64,000 nt of DNA from Streptomyces diastatochromogenes (GCF_002242805.1 NZ_MCGQ01000006.1:31745-95744), one strand, 5' to 3'; numbered from the stretch's first letter, positions 26,689-36,228 are shown. Notes: generated by a model not told the origin, from the letters alone. Made by a program: numbers and translations.

Positions 26689-27606
26689 TCAGATCTTCGT
26701 CTTCTCCCGGACCCACGCGCCGATCCGCGCGATCGCGGCGTCGGCCTCCGGAACGCGGCCGGCGCCGAAGACGTACGAGTGCTGACCGCCCGGCACCACC
26801 ACGGTCGCCGTGTCGATCCCGGCGGCCTTGACCCGCGCGGCGAACTCCTCGTCCTCGCCGGCCAGCACCTCGTAGGTCCCCCATGACACCAAGGTCGGTG
26901 GGAGACCGGTCAGATCCGCCCGGTTCAGATTGATCCTGGGATCCGTGAACTCGATGCCCGTGCCGCCGACCCAGGACTCCCGGAAGAACTCCAGCAGGCT
27001 CTTGCTGAGGATCTTGTCGGTCCCGGCGTTGGTCTCCATGGTCTCGTTGCCGATCTCCAGGTCACACCAGGGGGAGATCGACACGATGGCGCCGGGCATC
27101 GGCTGCCCCTTGTCGCGGAGCCGGAGCGCGAGCGCGACGGCGAGGAACCCGCCGATCGAGTGGCCGACCGTGATGATGTTCCCCGGCGCGTAACCTTCGG
27201 AGACCAGCCAGTTGAAGGCGGCCTCCACGTCGTCCAGTTGGGCGGGGTACTTGTGTTCCGGCGACCGCCGGAAGTCCAGGACCAGGACGGGGGCCCCGGC
27301 GGCTTTGGCGATGTGGCCGGCGAGCTTCCGGTCGACGTACGCCGACGACAGCACGGAGCCTCCGGCGTGACCGTGCAGCAGAACTTGGCCGGTGTCGGCG
27401 CCGACCGGCTCACACCAGATGCCCAGGACCCCGCCCGCGTCCACCTCCCGGTACGTGACGCCTTCCGGCTCCCGCGCCCTGAGGTGCACGCTCTCCACAC
27501 GGGTGCGCGTCGCGTCCAGCTCCGGCTCGGGGACGACCAAGCCCGCCATCCACTCCGCGAACTCGACCGCTTCCCGACTCAGCTGGATGTCGCTGTGATC
27601 GGACAT
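26689..27606 (-). CDS. Alpha/beta hydrolase, hormone-sensitive-lipase type esterase
   Basis: Esterase of HSL/family IV type (305 aa): LHGHAGGSVLSSAY (HGG-type oxyanion motif, here HGHAGG), VLDFRRSPEHKYPAQLDDV, TVGHSIGGFLAVALALR (nucleophile Ser), acid in the LAGEDEEFA region and PGGQHSYVFG (His). A GAGGAG ribosome site precedes ATG 27606. It starts 21 nt after the SnoaL pseudogene stop, so same operon. The partner gene suggests a role in breakdown of a ring or lactone substrate, but this is inference. Confidence 0.9.
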   Translation of the reverse strand: MSDHSDIQLSREAVEFAEWMAGLVVPEPELDATRTRVESVHLRAREPEGVTYREVDAGGVLGIWCEPVGADTGQVLLHGHAGGSVLSSAYVDRKLAGHIAKAAGAPVLVLDFRRSPEHKYPAQLDDVEAAFNWLVSEGYAPGNIITVGHSIGGFLAVALALRLRDKGQPMPGAIVSISPWCDLEIGNETMETNAGTDKILSKSLLEFFRESWVGGTGIEFTDPRINLNRADLTGLPPTLVSWGTYEVLAGEDEEFAARVKAAGIDTATVVVPGGQHSYVFGAGRVPEADAAIARIGAWVREKTKI

Positions 27607-27627
27607 GTGATATCTCCTCGTCGCACG

Positions 27628-28589
27628 TCAGAACATCGTGTTGTCGTTGGCGGAGTGCTCCGGCACGTCCTGTACGGCGTCCCAGTGCTCGACGATCCTG
27701 CCGCCGCGCACCCGGAAGAGGTCCACGACCGCCTGGCCTCGCTCTCCGGGGACGTTGACGGTGTGGCTGTGCACGGCCACTAGGTCACCCTCGGCGATCA
27801 CCCGCTTGGGGGTGTTGCCACCAGCTGCGGAAACTGTGCGTAGTAGGCGCCCAGTCCAGCCTTCGCGCCCGCCACACCATCGGGGATGTACGGGTTGTGC
27901 TGGTGATACTCGGGGCCTACGTAGGCGTCGATGGCAGACAGGTCCTTCTTCACCAGGTACTGCTCGACGAAAGCGGTGACCAGCTTCTCGTTGCGCGCGG
28001 TGAGGTACGCGGGGCCCGGCTCCTCGGTCCGCGGGCGGCTGATCGTGGAGAACATGTCGTTGCCGTTGGCCGTGGTCGTAGGCACGTCCTGCAGCACGTC
28101 CCAGTGCTCGGCGATCTTCCCGCCCTGGAACCGGAACATGTCGAACGCGGCCAATCCAGGGGTGCCGGGAACCAGGACGATGCTGGAGTGCATGAGCACC
28201 ATGTCACCCTCGGAGATGACACGCCTGATGTCATACGTGGCGTCCGGGTACTGCTGCCGCCAAGCGGTACCGAAGGCCTTGAGCGCCTCCGCGCCATCAG
28301 GGGCGAGCGGGTTGTGCTGGATGTAGTCCGGCCGCACGAAGCGGTCCACGACCGACATGTCGCCTTGCTCGAAAACGCCCCTCATCATCTTGACGGCGAC
28401 CGTCTTCTGGTAGGTGAGGCGGGCTTTGTCACCATGTCCGCCGACGGAGGTCCGCGCCGCTCCGGCGCTCTCGGGCGCCCGGGACAGCGGGCCGGCGACG
28501 GCCGAGGGGGCGGCGGCGACCGCGGTGAGGGCGGTGGCCGTGAGTGCGGCGACCAGGACACTGCGGCGGCCGGGTGCTGTGGGGTTCAC
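27628..28589 (-). pseudogene. Tat-exported double SnoaL-domain protein, frameshifted
   Basis: N-terminus MNPTAPGRRSVLVAALTATA is a twin-arginine signal peptide with an Ala-rich hydrophobic core. Two SnoaL/NTF2-like domains follow (YIQHNPLAPDGAEALKAFG...KIAEHWDVLQDVP; GPEYHQHNPYIPDG). At about 27805, within a C-rich run (QLVATPP), one base seems to be missing: the frame stops at 27798, while another frame continues with RVIAEGDLVAVHSH to EHWDAVQDVP and a stop at 27628, matching the fusion gene's C-terminus. Either a real single-base deletion or a sequencing error. Paralogue of the SnoaL part of 24591-26342. Confidence 0.85.
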
Positions 28590-28664
28590 GGGGGTCTGTT
28601 CTCCGAACTCGGTTTAATCGCGGGTGTTTTGACGAGTCACGCGCCTGGCGGCGGCGTTCGCCGT

Positions 28665-28734
28665 GCGTCCAGCGTGGCCGCCGCCGCAGAGCGATACCAT
28701 GGCATGAATGCCAACTATCGACGGGATCACGCCA
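28665..28734. repeat. Direct repeat copy 2 with regulator operator
   Basis: Matches 26343-26413; TGGCAT-GA-ATGCCA lies at 28700-28713, between the divergent SnoaL gene and the GlxA/AraC regulator. Proposed operator of that regulator. Confidence 0.72.
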
Positions 28735-29690
28735 TGACATCCGTTCACCGAGTCGCCGTTCTGGCCGTCGACGGGGTATATCCATTCGAACTGGGCATCC
28801 CCAGCCGGGTGTTCGGGGCGACAGAGGGCCACTACGAGGTCCTCACCTGCACCGTCGACGGCCGCCCGGTCCGCACCAACTCCGACTTCTCGATCACCAC
28901 CGAGCACGGCCCCGAGACGCTGAGCACCGCCGACACCGTCGTCATCCCGCCCTTCAGCACCACCGCCGTCACCCCGGAGGTGCCACAGGCCGTGGTGGAG
29001 GCGCTCAGATCGGTCGCTCCCGGCACTCGCCTCGTGTCGATCTGCACCGGCGCCTTCGTCCTCGCCGCGGCCGGGCTCCTCGACGGGCGGTCGGCCACCA
29101 CCCACTGGGTCGTGGCCGACCTCTTCCGCTCGTGGTTTCCCAAGGTCGCACTGGACCCGAACGTCTTGTTCATCGACGACGGGGATGTACTGACCTCCGC
29201 CGGCGCCGCCTCCGGGCTCGATGTCTGTCTGCACATCATCCGCAAGGATCACGGCAGCGAGGTCGCCAACCACGTGGCCCGTATGTGCGTCGTCCCACCC
29301 TGGCGCGACGGCGGGCAGGCGCAGTACATCCGCCACCCGGTCCCCGAGGCCACAACCAGCGGTACGGCCACCGCGCGCCAGTGGGCGCTGGAAAACCTCC
29401 ACGAGCCGATGGCCCTGACGGACCTGGCCGAGCACTCCCACATGAGCCTGCGCACCTTTGTCCGCCGCTTCACCGAGGAGGTGGGCACGAGCCCGGGACG
29501 CTGGCTGATCCAGCAGCGCATCGAGCGGGCGCGACACCTCCTGGAAACCACCGACCTGCCGGTGGACGAGATCGCCGGCCGGGTCGGCTTCGCCGGCGGC
29601 ACATCCCTGCGAGAGCACCTGCACGCCGCCATCGGCGTCTCTCCGCTCGCCTACCGGCGCACGTTCCGCGGCGCCGGGTCGACACCCTGA
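28734..29690 (+). CDS. GlxA-family regulator (DJ-1/PfpI domain plus AraC HTH)
   Basis: AraC-family activator (318 aa). The N-terminal DJ-1/PfpI-like domain includes VAVLAVDGVYPFELGIPSRV and the nucleophile-elbow-like VSICTGAFVLAAAGLLDG. The C-terminal double HTH spans ALTDLAEHSHMSLRTFVRRF to VDEIAGRVGFAGGTSLREHL. ATG 28734 is chosen; an in-frame ATG at 28704 would overlap the palindrome and add ten residues. Divergent from the SnoaL gene. The repeated palindrome before both SnoaL-containing units suggests that it activates or represses both. Confidence 0.9.
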   Translation: MTSVHRVAVLAVDGVYPFELGIPSRVFGATEGHYEVLTCTVDGRPVRTNSDFSITTEHGPETLSTADTVVIPPFSTTAVTPEVPQAVVEALRSVAPGTRLVSICTGAFVLAAAGLLDGRSATTHWVVADLFRSWFPKVALDPNVLFIDDGDVLTSAGAASGLDVCLHIIRKDHGSEVANHVARMCVVPPWRDGGQAQYIRHPVPEATTSGTATARQWALENLHEPMALTDLAEHSHMSLRTFVRRFTEEVGTSPGRWLIQQRIERARHLLETTDLPVDEIAGRVGFAGGTSLREHLHAAIGVSPLAYRRTFRGAGSTP

Positions 29691-29710
29691 ACACATCACC
29701 GGCTCCTGTC

Positions 29711-29760
29711 TTGCAGCCGCCACCCCATCCCCCTTAATCTTACAATCGTAATCTTAAGGG
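29711..29760 (+). promoter_or_regulatory. Promoter and autoregulatory operator, site C
   Basis: TTGCAG (29711-29716), 18-bp spacer, TAATCT (29735-29740), immediately followed by TTACAATCGTAAT. The -10/operator region sits in a 30-bp imperfect palindrome (29731-29760) with CCCTTAA/TTAAGGG ends. It lies just upstream of the TetR gene at 29798. Confidence 0.68.
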
Positions 29761-29797
29761 TCCGGAGCCGGACCGCGCACGGAGGTCCCTCCGCACC

Positions 29798-30403
29798 ATG
29801 CCGAGCCACCACACCCCCAAACCCGTCCGCGCGGACGCCGCCCGCAACCGCACCCGCCTGCTCGACGCCGCGCGTGTCGCGTTCGCGTCCGAGGCACCGG
29901 TGTCCCTGAAACAGATCGCGCGGGACACGGGAGTGGGCATCGCGACGCTCTACCGCCACTTCCCCACCCGGGAGGCGCTGGTCGAGGCGATCTACCAGGA
30001 GGAGCTGACGCAGCTGCGTGCCGACGCCGAAACCCTGCTCGCCACGGAGGATCCGGCCCGCGCGCTGCGCAGTTGGATGGACCGCTTCGCCGACTACGCC
30101 AGTACGAATCGGGAGACGGCGCACGCGCTACGCGTGGTTCTCGCGTCCTACCAGGGCCCCGCGTCACCTGCGCGCGAACAACTCCGCACCGCGGCTCAGG
30201 CCATCCTTGACGCCGGTACGGCTGTGGGGACACTGCGCGACGACGTCCGCGCCGAGGACCTCGTCATCGCCCTTGTCGGCATGTTCACCACGACTTCGCC
30301 GACCGACGGGCGCGAGCAGTTGGACCGCCTGCTCGATCTGCTGGTGGACGCGGTCCGGGGTACGGCCCCGCCGGGGCCGTACCCCCCTCCGCCTGCCTGC
30401 TGA
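29798..30403 (+). CDS. TetR-family regulator, candidate master of the five-site regulon
   Basis: TetR repressor (201 aa): RNRTRLLDAARVAFASEAPV, SLKQIARDTGVGIATLYRHF, PTREALVEAIYQEEL, then a TetR_C domain (RALRSWMDRFADYASTNRETAHALR). This N-terminal pattern is common in repressors of SDR and Old Yellow Enzyme genes. Its own promoter carries the palindrome that recurs at four other promoters in the window (SDR 20926, hydrolase 22281, SDR-MFS 45666, OYE 57385). The stop is immediately next to the convergent lpdA stop. Confidence 0.9.
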   Translation: MPSHHTPKPVRADAARNRTRLLDAARVAFASEAPVSLKQIARDTGVGIATLYRHFPTREALVEAIYQEELTQLRADAETLLATEDPARALRSWMDRFADYASTNRETAHALRVVLASYQGPASPAREQLRTAAQAILDAGTAVGTLRDDVRAEDLVIALVGMFTTTSPTDGREQLDRLLDLLVDAVRGTAPPGPYPPPPAC

Positions 30404-31816
30404 CTACATGTTGATCATGTGGCCGGCCAGCCCGTGCACGGCCTCCTTGACGGCCTCACCCAGGGTCGGATGGGCGTGCACGTTGCGGGCTACCTCATGG
30501 ACCGTGAGATCCCACTGCTGGGCCAGGGTCAGCTCCGGGAGCAGTTCGGTGACGTCCGGGCCGATGAGATGGGCCCCGAGAATCTCGCCGTACTTCGCGT
30601 CGCTGATGAGCTTCACGAAGCCGGTGGCATCGCCCAGGCCGTGCGCCTTGGCGTTCGCGGTGAACGGGAACTTGGCGACCCGGACGTCGTAGCCGAGGTC
30701 ACGGGCCTGGGCCTCGGTGTGGCCGAAGCTCGCGATCTGGGGCTGACAGTAGGTGGCGCGCGGGATCATCGCGTAATCCAGTTCCATGGTCTCGGCGTCC
30801 GCGAGCGTCTCGGCGGCGATCACACCCATCGCCTCCGCGGTGTGCGCGAGCATCAGCTTCGCCGTCACGTCGCCGATGGCGTAGAGGTGCGGGACAGAGG
30901 TCCGGCAGCGGCCGTCGACGTCGATCGCACCGCGCTCGGTGAGCCGTACGCCCGTGTTCTCCAGGCCGTAGCCGGTGACGTTCGGCGCGAAACCGATCGC
31001 CTGAAGGACCTTGTCGGCTTCCAGGACCTGCTGGGTGCCGTCCTTGGCGGTGACCGTGACGCGAACCTGCGGGCCGGACTCGTCGATGGCGTCGACGCGG
31101 GTCGAAGTGAGGACGTCGATGCCCAGCTTCCGGTACTGCTTGGCCAGTTCGGCGGAGACCTCGACGTCCTCCAGCGGGGCGACCCGGTCCAGGAACTCGA
31201 CGATGGTGACCTTCACACCGTAGTTGTGCAGGACGTACGCGAACTCGACGCCGATGGCACCGGCGCCGGCGATCACGATGGAGTGCGGCAGGTCCTCGGC
31301 GAGGATCTGTTCCTCGAACGTGACCACGCGCGCGCTGCGCTTGGTACCGGGGAGCAACTTCGGGGTGGCGCCGGTGGCGATGATGCACTGGTCGAAGGCG
31401 ATGGTGCGGGCGTTGCCGTCATAGCCGGCCACCTGGAGGGTGTGCGGGTCCAGGAACGTGCCGCGCCCGGCGATCTCCGTGATGTTGTTCTTCTTCATCA
31501 GGTAGTGGACGCCCTTGACCCGGCCGTCCGCGACCTTCCGGCTGCGGCGGTAAGCCTCGCCGTAGTCGAAGGAGACCTCGCCGTCCGCCCTGATGCCGAA
31601 GGTCTTCGCCTCGCGCGTGAAGATGTGCGCGAGTTCGGCGTTGCGCAGCAGGGCCTTGGTCGGGATGCAGCCCACGTTCAGGCAGACACCGCCCCAGTAC
31701 TTCTCCTCGACGACAGCGACGCGCTTGCCCAGTTGGGCGGCCCGGATGGCGGCGACATAGCCGCCGGGCCCGGCACCGAGTACGACGACGTCGAAACGCT
31801 CACCCTGCTCGTCCAT
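30404..31816 (-). CDS. lpdA: Dihydrolipoyl dehydrogenase (E3)
   Basis: FAD-dependent pyridine nucleotide-disulfide oxidoreductase (470 aa) that reoxidises dihydrolipoyl groups of 2-oxoacid dehydrogenase complexes. FAD site [21 protein letters not shown], redox-active disulfide [14 protein letters not shown] (about residue 45), NAD site [33 protein letters not shown] and the dimer-interface His-Glu pair in [16 protein letters not shown] 31816 with GGAAAGGAAC upstream; an extended frame to 31909 lacks homology. No E1/E2 genes nearby, so this is probably a stand-alone or extra E3, as common in Streptomyces. Confidence 0.95.
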   Translation of the reverse strand: MDEQGERFDVVVLGAGPGGYVAAIRAAQLGKRVAVVEEKYWGGVCLNVGCIPTKALLRNAELAHIFTREAKTFGIRADGEVSFDYGEAYRRSRKVADGRVKGVHYLMKKNNITEIAGRGTFLDPHTLQVAGYDGNARTIAFDQCIIATGATPKLLPGTKRSARVVTFEEQILAEDLPHSIVIAGAGAIGVEFAYVLHNYGVKVTIVEFLDRVAPLEDVEVSAELAKQYRKLGIDVLTSTRVDAIDESGPQVRVTVTAKDGTQQVLEADKVLQAIGFAPNVTGYGLENTGVRLTERGAIDVDGRCRTSVPHLYAIGDVTAKLMLAHTAEAMGVIAAETLADAETMELDYAMIPRATYCQPQIASFGHTEAQARDLGYDVRVAKFPFTANAKAHGLGDATGFVKLISDAKYGEILGAHLIGPDVTELLPELTLAQQWDLTVHEVARNVHAHPTLGEAVKEAVHGLAGHMINM

Positions 31817-31969
31817 GGACGGTTCCTTTCCGCTGGGCCGGCCCGCTCCCGCCAAGGGGGCTGACTCGCACCCGATCGAACAACCTGTTATCTGTTCATC
31901 GCTCGGCATCCGGTCTCCCGGACGTCCGCTTCAGCACCCCTATGCCGTGATCTATGCCCGCGAACGCCG

Positions 31970-33151
31970 TCATCGGCGGCTGCCCGGCGCGTCGGCGACC
32001 TCGTGCACTCCCGCCTCGGCAGCGCCGAGCGCGAGCGTGTCGAGTCCGAAAGCCGCGACCGGGCCGTGCGCGCCCGGCTTGAGGACGACATCCGGCGCCG
32101 CCGCCCAGACAGCGCCCCAGGCCAGCAGGGATCCCGTCATCTCGTACGGATCGGGTCCGGTGAGGGCCGTCCTGGCCAGATACCGGCCCGAGCTGTCCCG
32201 GGCCACGGCGATCACCAGGGAGCGTCCGTCGCGGTCCGGCTCGCGGTGCGCTCCCGGGAGCCGCCCGGACAGCCGGGTCAGCGCGGACCGTACCCGCGCC
32301 GACCTGAGCAGGGGCGCCTGGAGCGCGGCCGCGATCTGCACCGGACGCGTCCATCGGCCGAACCAGCCCAGTCCGACCTCGACGCTCTCCAACTGCGGGA
32401 ACGCCTCCGGCAGTCCGAGATGCTCCGAGCCCGGGACGGTCATGGTCGCGCGCCGCACACCGGCGTAGTGGAACATGCGGACGCGCTTGGCGGCACGCTC
32501 GTCGACCAGCCGGGAAGGAGCCCCCGGGCGCGGCGGGCGGTAGGCGAACCCCTCCTCGGCCGCCGCGCCGACCAGTGTCTGCCGCGTTCCCCCCGTCGTC
32601 AGGGTCCAGGCATCCCGCAGGGTGCTCCGGTAGCGCAGCGGGTCCCCGGGGCCGGAACGGGTGATGAAGTAGCCGATGTCGACATGCCGTGCCCGCTCGC
32701 CCGCCCGCGTGAGGGCGAGCGCCCCGGCGAGGTTGCCCGGTACGTAGTCGTAGCCGAAGGCAGGCACGAGGGTCGCTCCCCGAGCCGCGGCGACGGAGTC
32801 CAGTTCGAAGACGAACCGGGCGAACGTCCCCTCGCCAGTGGAGTCGAGGTAATGGGCCCCCGCCCGGGCCGCCGCCGTGACGGTCGCCATGCCGAGTTCC
32901 ATGAACGGACCCACCGTGGAGACGACCACGTCGCTCGGCTCCAGGAGCCGCGAGAGGTCGGCGGCCGAGGTGAGATCCGCCTCGGCCACCGGCAGGTCCG
33001 CCCCGAAGCGATCCGCCACGGCCCGCATCCTGGCGCGGCTGCGCCCGACCAGGGTCGGCTCCGCGCCGCGTTTGAGGAGTTCCCGGAGCACTCGCTGACC
33101 GGTGTACCCCGTAGCGCCCAGCAGGACGATCCTGCGACTGTCCACGATCAC
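31970..33151 (-). CDS. Saccharopine dehydrogenase-like NAD(P)-binding reductase
   Basis: 393-aa protein with an N-terminal Rossmann fold (IVLLGATGYTGQRVLRELLKRG), DVVVSTVGPFMELGMATVTAA, LDSTGEGTF and FGYDYVPGNLAGALAL, the pattern of saccharopine-dehydrogenase-like proteins and trans-acting enoyl reductases rather than true lysine-pathway enzymes. Substrate unknown. It faces the TetR gene at 33241 across a 90-bp region holding two inverted repeats, so it is probably repressed by that TetR. Confidence 0.87.
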   Translation of the reverse strand: MIVDSRRIVLLGATGYTGQRVLRELLKRGAEPTLVGRSRARMRAVADRFGADLPVAEADLTSAADLSRLLEPSDVVVSTVGPFMELGMATVTAAARAGAHYLDSTGEGTFARFVFELDSVAAARGATLVPAFGYDYVPGNLAGALALTRAGERARHVDIGYFITRSGPGDPLRYRSTLRDAWTLTTGGTRQTLVGAAAEEGFAYRPPRPGAPSRLVDERAAKRVRMFHYAGVRRATMTVPGSEHLGLPEAFPQLESVEVGLGWFGRWTRPVQIAAALQAPLLRSARVRSALTRLSGRLPGAHREPDRDGRSLVIAVARDSSGRYLARTALTGPDPYEMTGSLLAWGAVWAAAPDVVLKPGAHGPVAAFGLDTLALGAAEAGVHEVADAPGSRR

Positions 33152-33198
33152 ACCTTCCAGACAGACCCGCCGGACGGGTTGTCACCACGCCCGTTCAT

Positions 33199-33229
33199 TG
33201 ACTCGCGGTCATTCATTGACCCTGGGTCA
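33199..33229. promoter_or_regulatory. Two TetR operator sites
   Basis: TGAC-TCGCG-GTCA (33199-33211) and TGACCC-T-GGGTCA (33217-33229), 18 bp apart, both in the short divergent intergenic region between the reductase and the TetR gene. Confidence 0.65.
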
Positions 33230-33240
33230 TCGAATATACG

Positions 33241-33873
33241 ATGGTGCACATGAGCAGGCCAAACCGGCGGCAGATGTACGCGGAGCAGACCCGGACGGAC
33301 CTGACGGCCGCCGCCCGCAGGCTGTTCATGGACAACGGCTTCGCCGGCACGTCGGTCGAGGCCATCACCGGGGCGGCTATGGTGAGCAAGGGCACCTTCT
33401 ACCACCACTTCCCTGACAAGAAGGCGATGTTCGCCGAGCTGTACACCGAGCTGATCCAGCAGGTCGCGGCCCTCGGTGACACGACCGCGCAGGAGGCGGC
33501 GGCGACCCCGGGCGCCCCGGCCCTGACGGAGGCCCGCTCCCTCGCCCTCGCCTTCCTGCAGCGATCCGTCGACGACCCGCTGCACCGCGAACTGATGGCC
33601 CAGGCACCCGCGGTCCTGGGCGAGCAGTACCGGCACATCAACGAGACGGTCGCCCAGCCGCCGATCGAACAGTTGCTCACCGTCATGGCCGCACAGGGGG
33701 AATTGAAGCCGGACACGCCGATCGCCACCACCGCGCGGTTGCTGCTGGCCTGCCTGTGCGAGGGCAACCACATCATCGCGACCGCAGAAGACCCGGAAGA
33801 CGCTTTGGTCGACACGGGTCGCGCACTCACCCTCCTGCTCTCGGGCCTGGCGGCCGACGGCACCTCCCGCTGA
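33241..33873 (+). CDS. TetR-family regulator
   Basis: TetR repressor (210 aa): RTDLTAAARRLFMDNGFAGT, then MVSKGTFYHHFPDKKAMFAEL; C-terminal domain PALTEARSLALAFLQRSVDD to LLACLCEGNHIIATAED. ATG 33241 or ATG 33250 (MSRPNRR) could be the start. The operators above suggest autoregulation and control of the divergent reductase. Confidence 0.9.
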   Translation: MVHMSRPNRRQMYAEQTRTDLTAAARRLFMDNGFAGTSVEAITGAAMVSKGTFYHHFPDKKAMFAELYTELIQQVAALGDTTAQEAAATPGAPALTEARSLALAFLQRSVDDPLHRELMAQAPAVLGEQYRHINETVAQPPIEQLLTVMAAQGELKPDTPIATTARLLLACLCEGNHIIATAEDPEDALVDTGRALTLLLSGLAADGTSR

Positions 33874-33950
33874 CGCCCCCCACCACCACACACAGCGCAT
33901 TGCCACCTGCGAGACTCCGGCCACCGTCGCGCCGTCCGTAGACTTCCATC

Positions 33951-34445
33951 ATGGAACGGAAGAGCTTTCAGGACATGACCTGCCCGGTCGCACTGACACT
34001 GGAACACGTGGGCGAGTGGTGGAGCATCCTCATCCTGCGTGACGCGACCCACGGCATCACCCGGTTCGACGAGTTCCAGAAGAGCCTGGGCATCTCGCCG
34101 AACTCCCTGACCCGCCGGCTCGGCGCGCTCGTCGAGGCGGGCCTCCTCGAACGGCGCCGCTACAGCGAACGGCCGCCGCGGGACGAGTACGTACTCACCG
34201 AAGCCGGGCACGCGTTCCGCCCGGTGCTCATCGCGCTGTACGCCTTCGGCCTGGAGCACTTTCCGCCCGAGGCGCCCAACATTCGGGTGGTGGACAAGGA
34301 GTCGGGCATCGACGTCAACCCCCTGATGATCGACCGCACGACCGGCCGCCCCATCGACGAGGAGCACTCCATATTCCTGCCGGGCCCGTCGGCCGACGAC
34401 CGGCTCCGCGCACTGCTCGAACGACGGAACGAGCACGCCTCCTGA
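33951..34445 (+). CDS. HxlR-family winged-helix regulator
   Basis: MarR/HxlR-type regulator (164 aa). CPVALTLEHVGEWWSILILRD contains the N-terminal Cys that serves as redox/electrophile sensor in several HxlR proteins; FDEFQKSLGISPNSLTRRL is the recognition helix and RPPRDEYVLTEAGHAF the wing. A -10-like TAGACT lies six bases before the ATG, so leaderless. The element GACTTCCATCA occurs both over its start (33941-33951) and just past its stop (34470-34480), the likely binding sites. Confidence 0.9.
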   Translation: MERKSFQDMTCPVALTLEHVGEWWSILILRDATHGITRFDEFQKSLGISPNSLTRRLGALVEAGLLERRRYSERPPRDEYVLTEAGHAFRPVLIALYAFGLEHFPPEAPNIRVVDKESGIDVNPLMIDRTTGRPIDEEHSIFLPGPSADDRLRALLERRNEHAS

Positions 34446-35099
34446 ACCCAAGACCCGGATCTGAATGGTGACTTCCATCACTGCAGCCAGTCACTTGCAT
34501 GATGGTAGTAACCCTCTTACTGTTAGCGCTTGAGCCCACAGGCGAGGACGAGCACGTGGGCGATCCGCTCGGGCCGCATGGCCGAGCACCGCTCCACCGG
34601 CCGCCGCCCAGGCGGGGCAGTCACACGACGAGGTGTGCCATGAGCGCTTCAGCAACGGACCGAGCCGTCCGGTACCACCGCACGACGATCACGACGCTCG
34701 GACCGAGCCGCCGGAGTGGTCGGCGTCGGTTCGGCCCGGGTGAACGGACTACCGTCACCCGGCAGTTCTCCCGTGCCGTGGGACGGGGGTGCTCGGGCAC
34801 CCGTTTACGCCCCTGCATGCACACGGATTTCACATCCGCGTCCGCCGCGAATCCGCGGTCCCGTCCGGACCAGCAGTCAACCGCCTGACGCCGGACGGCT
34901 GTTCACCACCTCCTAAGAGAGCCTGTCGAGCAGGCCACCCTGCAACGGCACCAGCCTCCGAGTCCCGGCTCGTGGTGCGCATTGCCTCTTCATCCTGTCG
35001 CGGGTCCCACTCAGGGACAGCCGTGCCCATCGGTCGTACCCCGACGTCCCGGGCTTCCAGGGCACCACCCCGAAACACCTCAACCGCAAGGAAACACCT
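34446..35099. other. 654-bp gap between HxlR and the catabolic operon
   Basis: No convincing gene. Contains the second GACTTCCATCA element (34470-34480) followed by a related CACTTGCATGATGG, so a promoter controlled by the HxlR protein may lie here, reading towards the operon at 35100. The rest shows chance frames only. A GTCGAG-looped GCCTG/CAGGC hairpin at about 34921-34935 is weak. Confidence 0.4.
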
Positions 35100-36194
35100 A
35101 TGACGATGACTGCTGTTGTCATGCGCAAGGGCGGGCTCGAACTGATCGAGACGCCGATCCCCCGGCCCGGCCCGGGAGAAGTGCTGGTCAAGACCCTCGC
35201 GAACGGGATCTGCGGGAGCGACCTGCATGCCGTCGCGCACGGCTCCGAACTCATCGAGGGCTACAAGGCGGTGACCGGCGCCGCCCCGTTCGATCTCGAT
35301 GCGCAGACCTCCCTGGGTCACGAGTTCTGCGCCGAAGTGGTCGAGAACGGACCGGGCACACGCGGGGTGCACGCGCCCGGCACCCGAGTGGTCTCGGTGC
35401 CGTTCCTGCTCCGGCAGCCGCAGCCGGTGCTGCTCGGCTTCGGCGGTGTCGACACCCCGGGCGGTTACGCCGACTACATGCTCCTGTCCGAGGACCTCCT
35501 CATCCCGGTGCCGGACAACGTGCCCACCGACATCGCCGCTCTGACCGAACCGCTGGCCGTCGCCCTGCACGCCGTCAACCGCGGCGCCCTCGGATCCGAC
35601 GACGTGCCCATCGTCATCGGCTGCGGCCCGATCGGGCTCGCGGTGATCGCGGTGCTCAAGATGCGAGGTATCGGCCCGATCATCGCAGCGGACTTCTCCC
35701 CCACGCGGCGCGCAATGGCCACCGCGCTCGGCGCCGACATCGTGGTCGACCCGCGCGAGACGTCACCGTACGACTCCTGGCGTTCCGTCGCCGCCGTCAC
35801 GGACCCGACGCGGTTCGGCCGCCAGACGGTGACGTTCCCGGACTCCGCGTTCCGTCCGTCGGTGGTGTTCGAGTGCGTGGGCGTCCCTGGGGTGATCCAG
35901 CAGATCCTTGGCGGGGCCGCCGCGTGCACGAAGATCGTCGTCGCCGGACTGTGCATGGAACAGGACACCTTCTACCCCACCTTCGGTGTCTTCAAGGAGA
36001 TCGACCTGGTCTTCTCCGTCTCCTACACGGTCGAGGAGTTCGCCCAGACCCTCAGCCACCTGGCCGCCGGCGAACTCCACGTCGATCCGCTCATCACCAG
36101 CCGGATCGGACTCGCCGATGTGGCCGACGCCTTCGCCAGGCTCCGCGACCCCGAGCAGGACGCCAAGATCATCATCACTCCCCACGCCCGCTGA
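35100..36194 (+). CDS. Zinc-dependent alcohol dehydrogenase (MDR superfamily)
   Basis: Medium-chain dehydrogenase (364 aa), first gene of a seven-gene operon. Catalytic zinc ligands are the Cys and His in NGICGSDLHAV and SLGHEFCAEVV; the cofactor motif is VIGCGPIGLAVIAVLK. The four-Cys structural zinc loop of yeast-type enzymes is not seen. It could oxidise the alcohol that enters the pathway, making the ketone for the Baeyer-Villiger enzyme encoded at 38614. CAAGGAAAC precedes the ATG. Confidence 0.92.
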   Translation: MTMTAVVMRKGGLELIETPIPRPGPGEVLVKTLANGICGSDLHAVAHGSELIEGYKAVTGAAPFDLDAQTSLGHEFCAEVVENGPGTRGVHAPGTRVVSVPFLLRQPQPVLLGFGGVDTPGGYADYMLLSEDLLIPVPDNVPTDIAALTEPLAVALHAVNRGALGSDDVPIVIGCGPIGLAVIAVLKMRGIGPIIAADFSPTRRAMATALGADIVVDPRETSPYDSWRSVAAVTDPTRFGRQTVTFPDSAFRPSVVFECVGVPGVIQQILGGAAACTKIVVAGLCMEQDTFYPTFGVFKEIDLVFSVSYTVEEFAQTLSHLAAGELHVDPLITSRIGLADVADAFARLRDPEQDAKIIITPHAR

Positions 36195-36228
36195 ACCACA
36201 CTCACCGCACACGTATCGGAGGAAGACC

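Noticed and set aside
27897..28733. Upstream extension of the GlxA-type regulator over the SnoaL gene
   Set aside because: The extension is antisense to a clearly coding SnoaL gene and has no homology; the regulator begins at 28704 or 28734.
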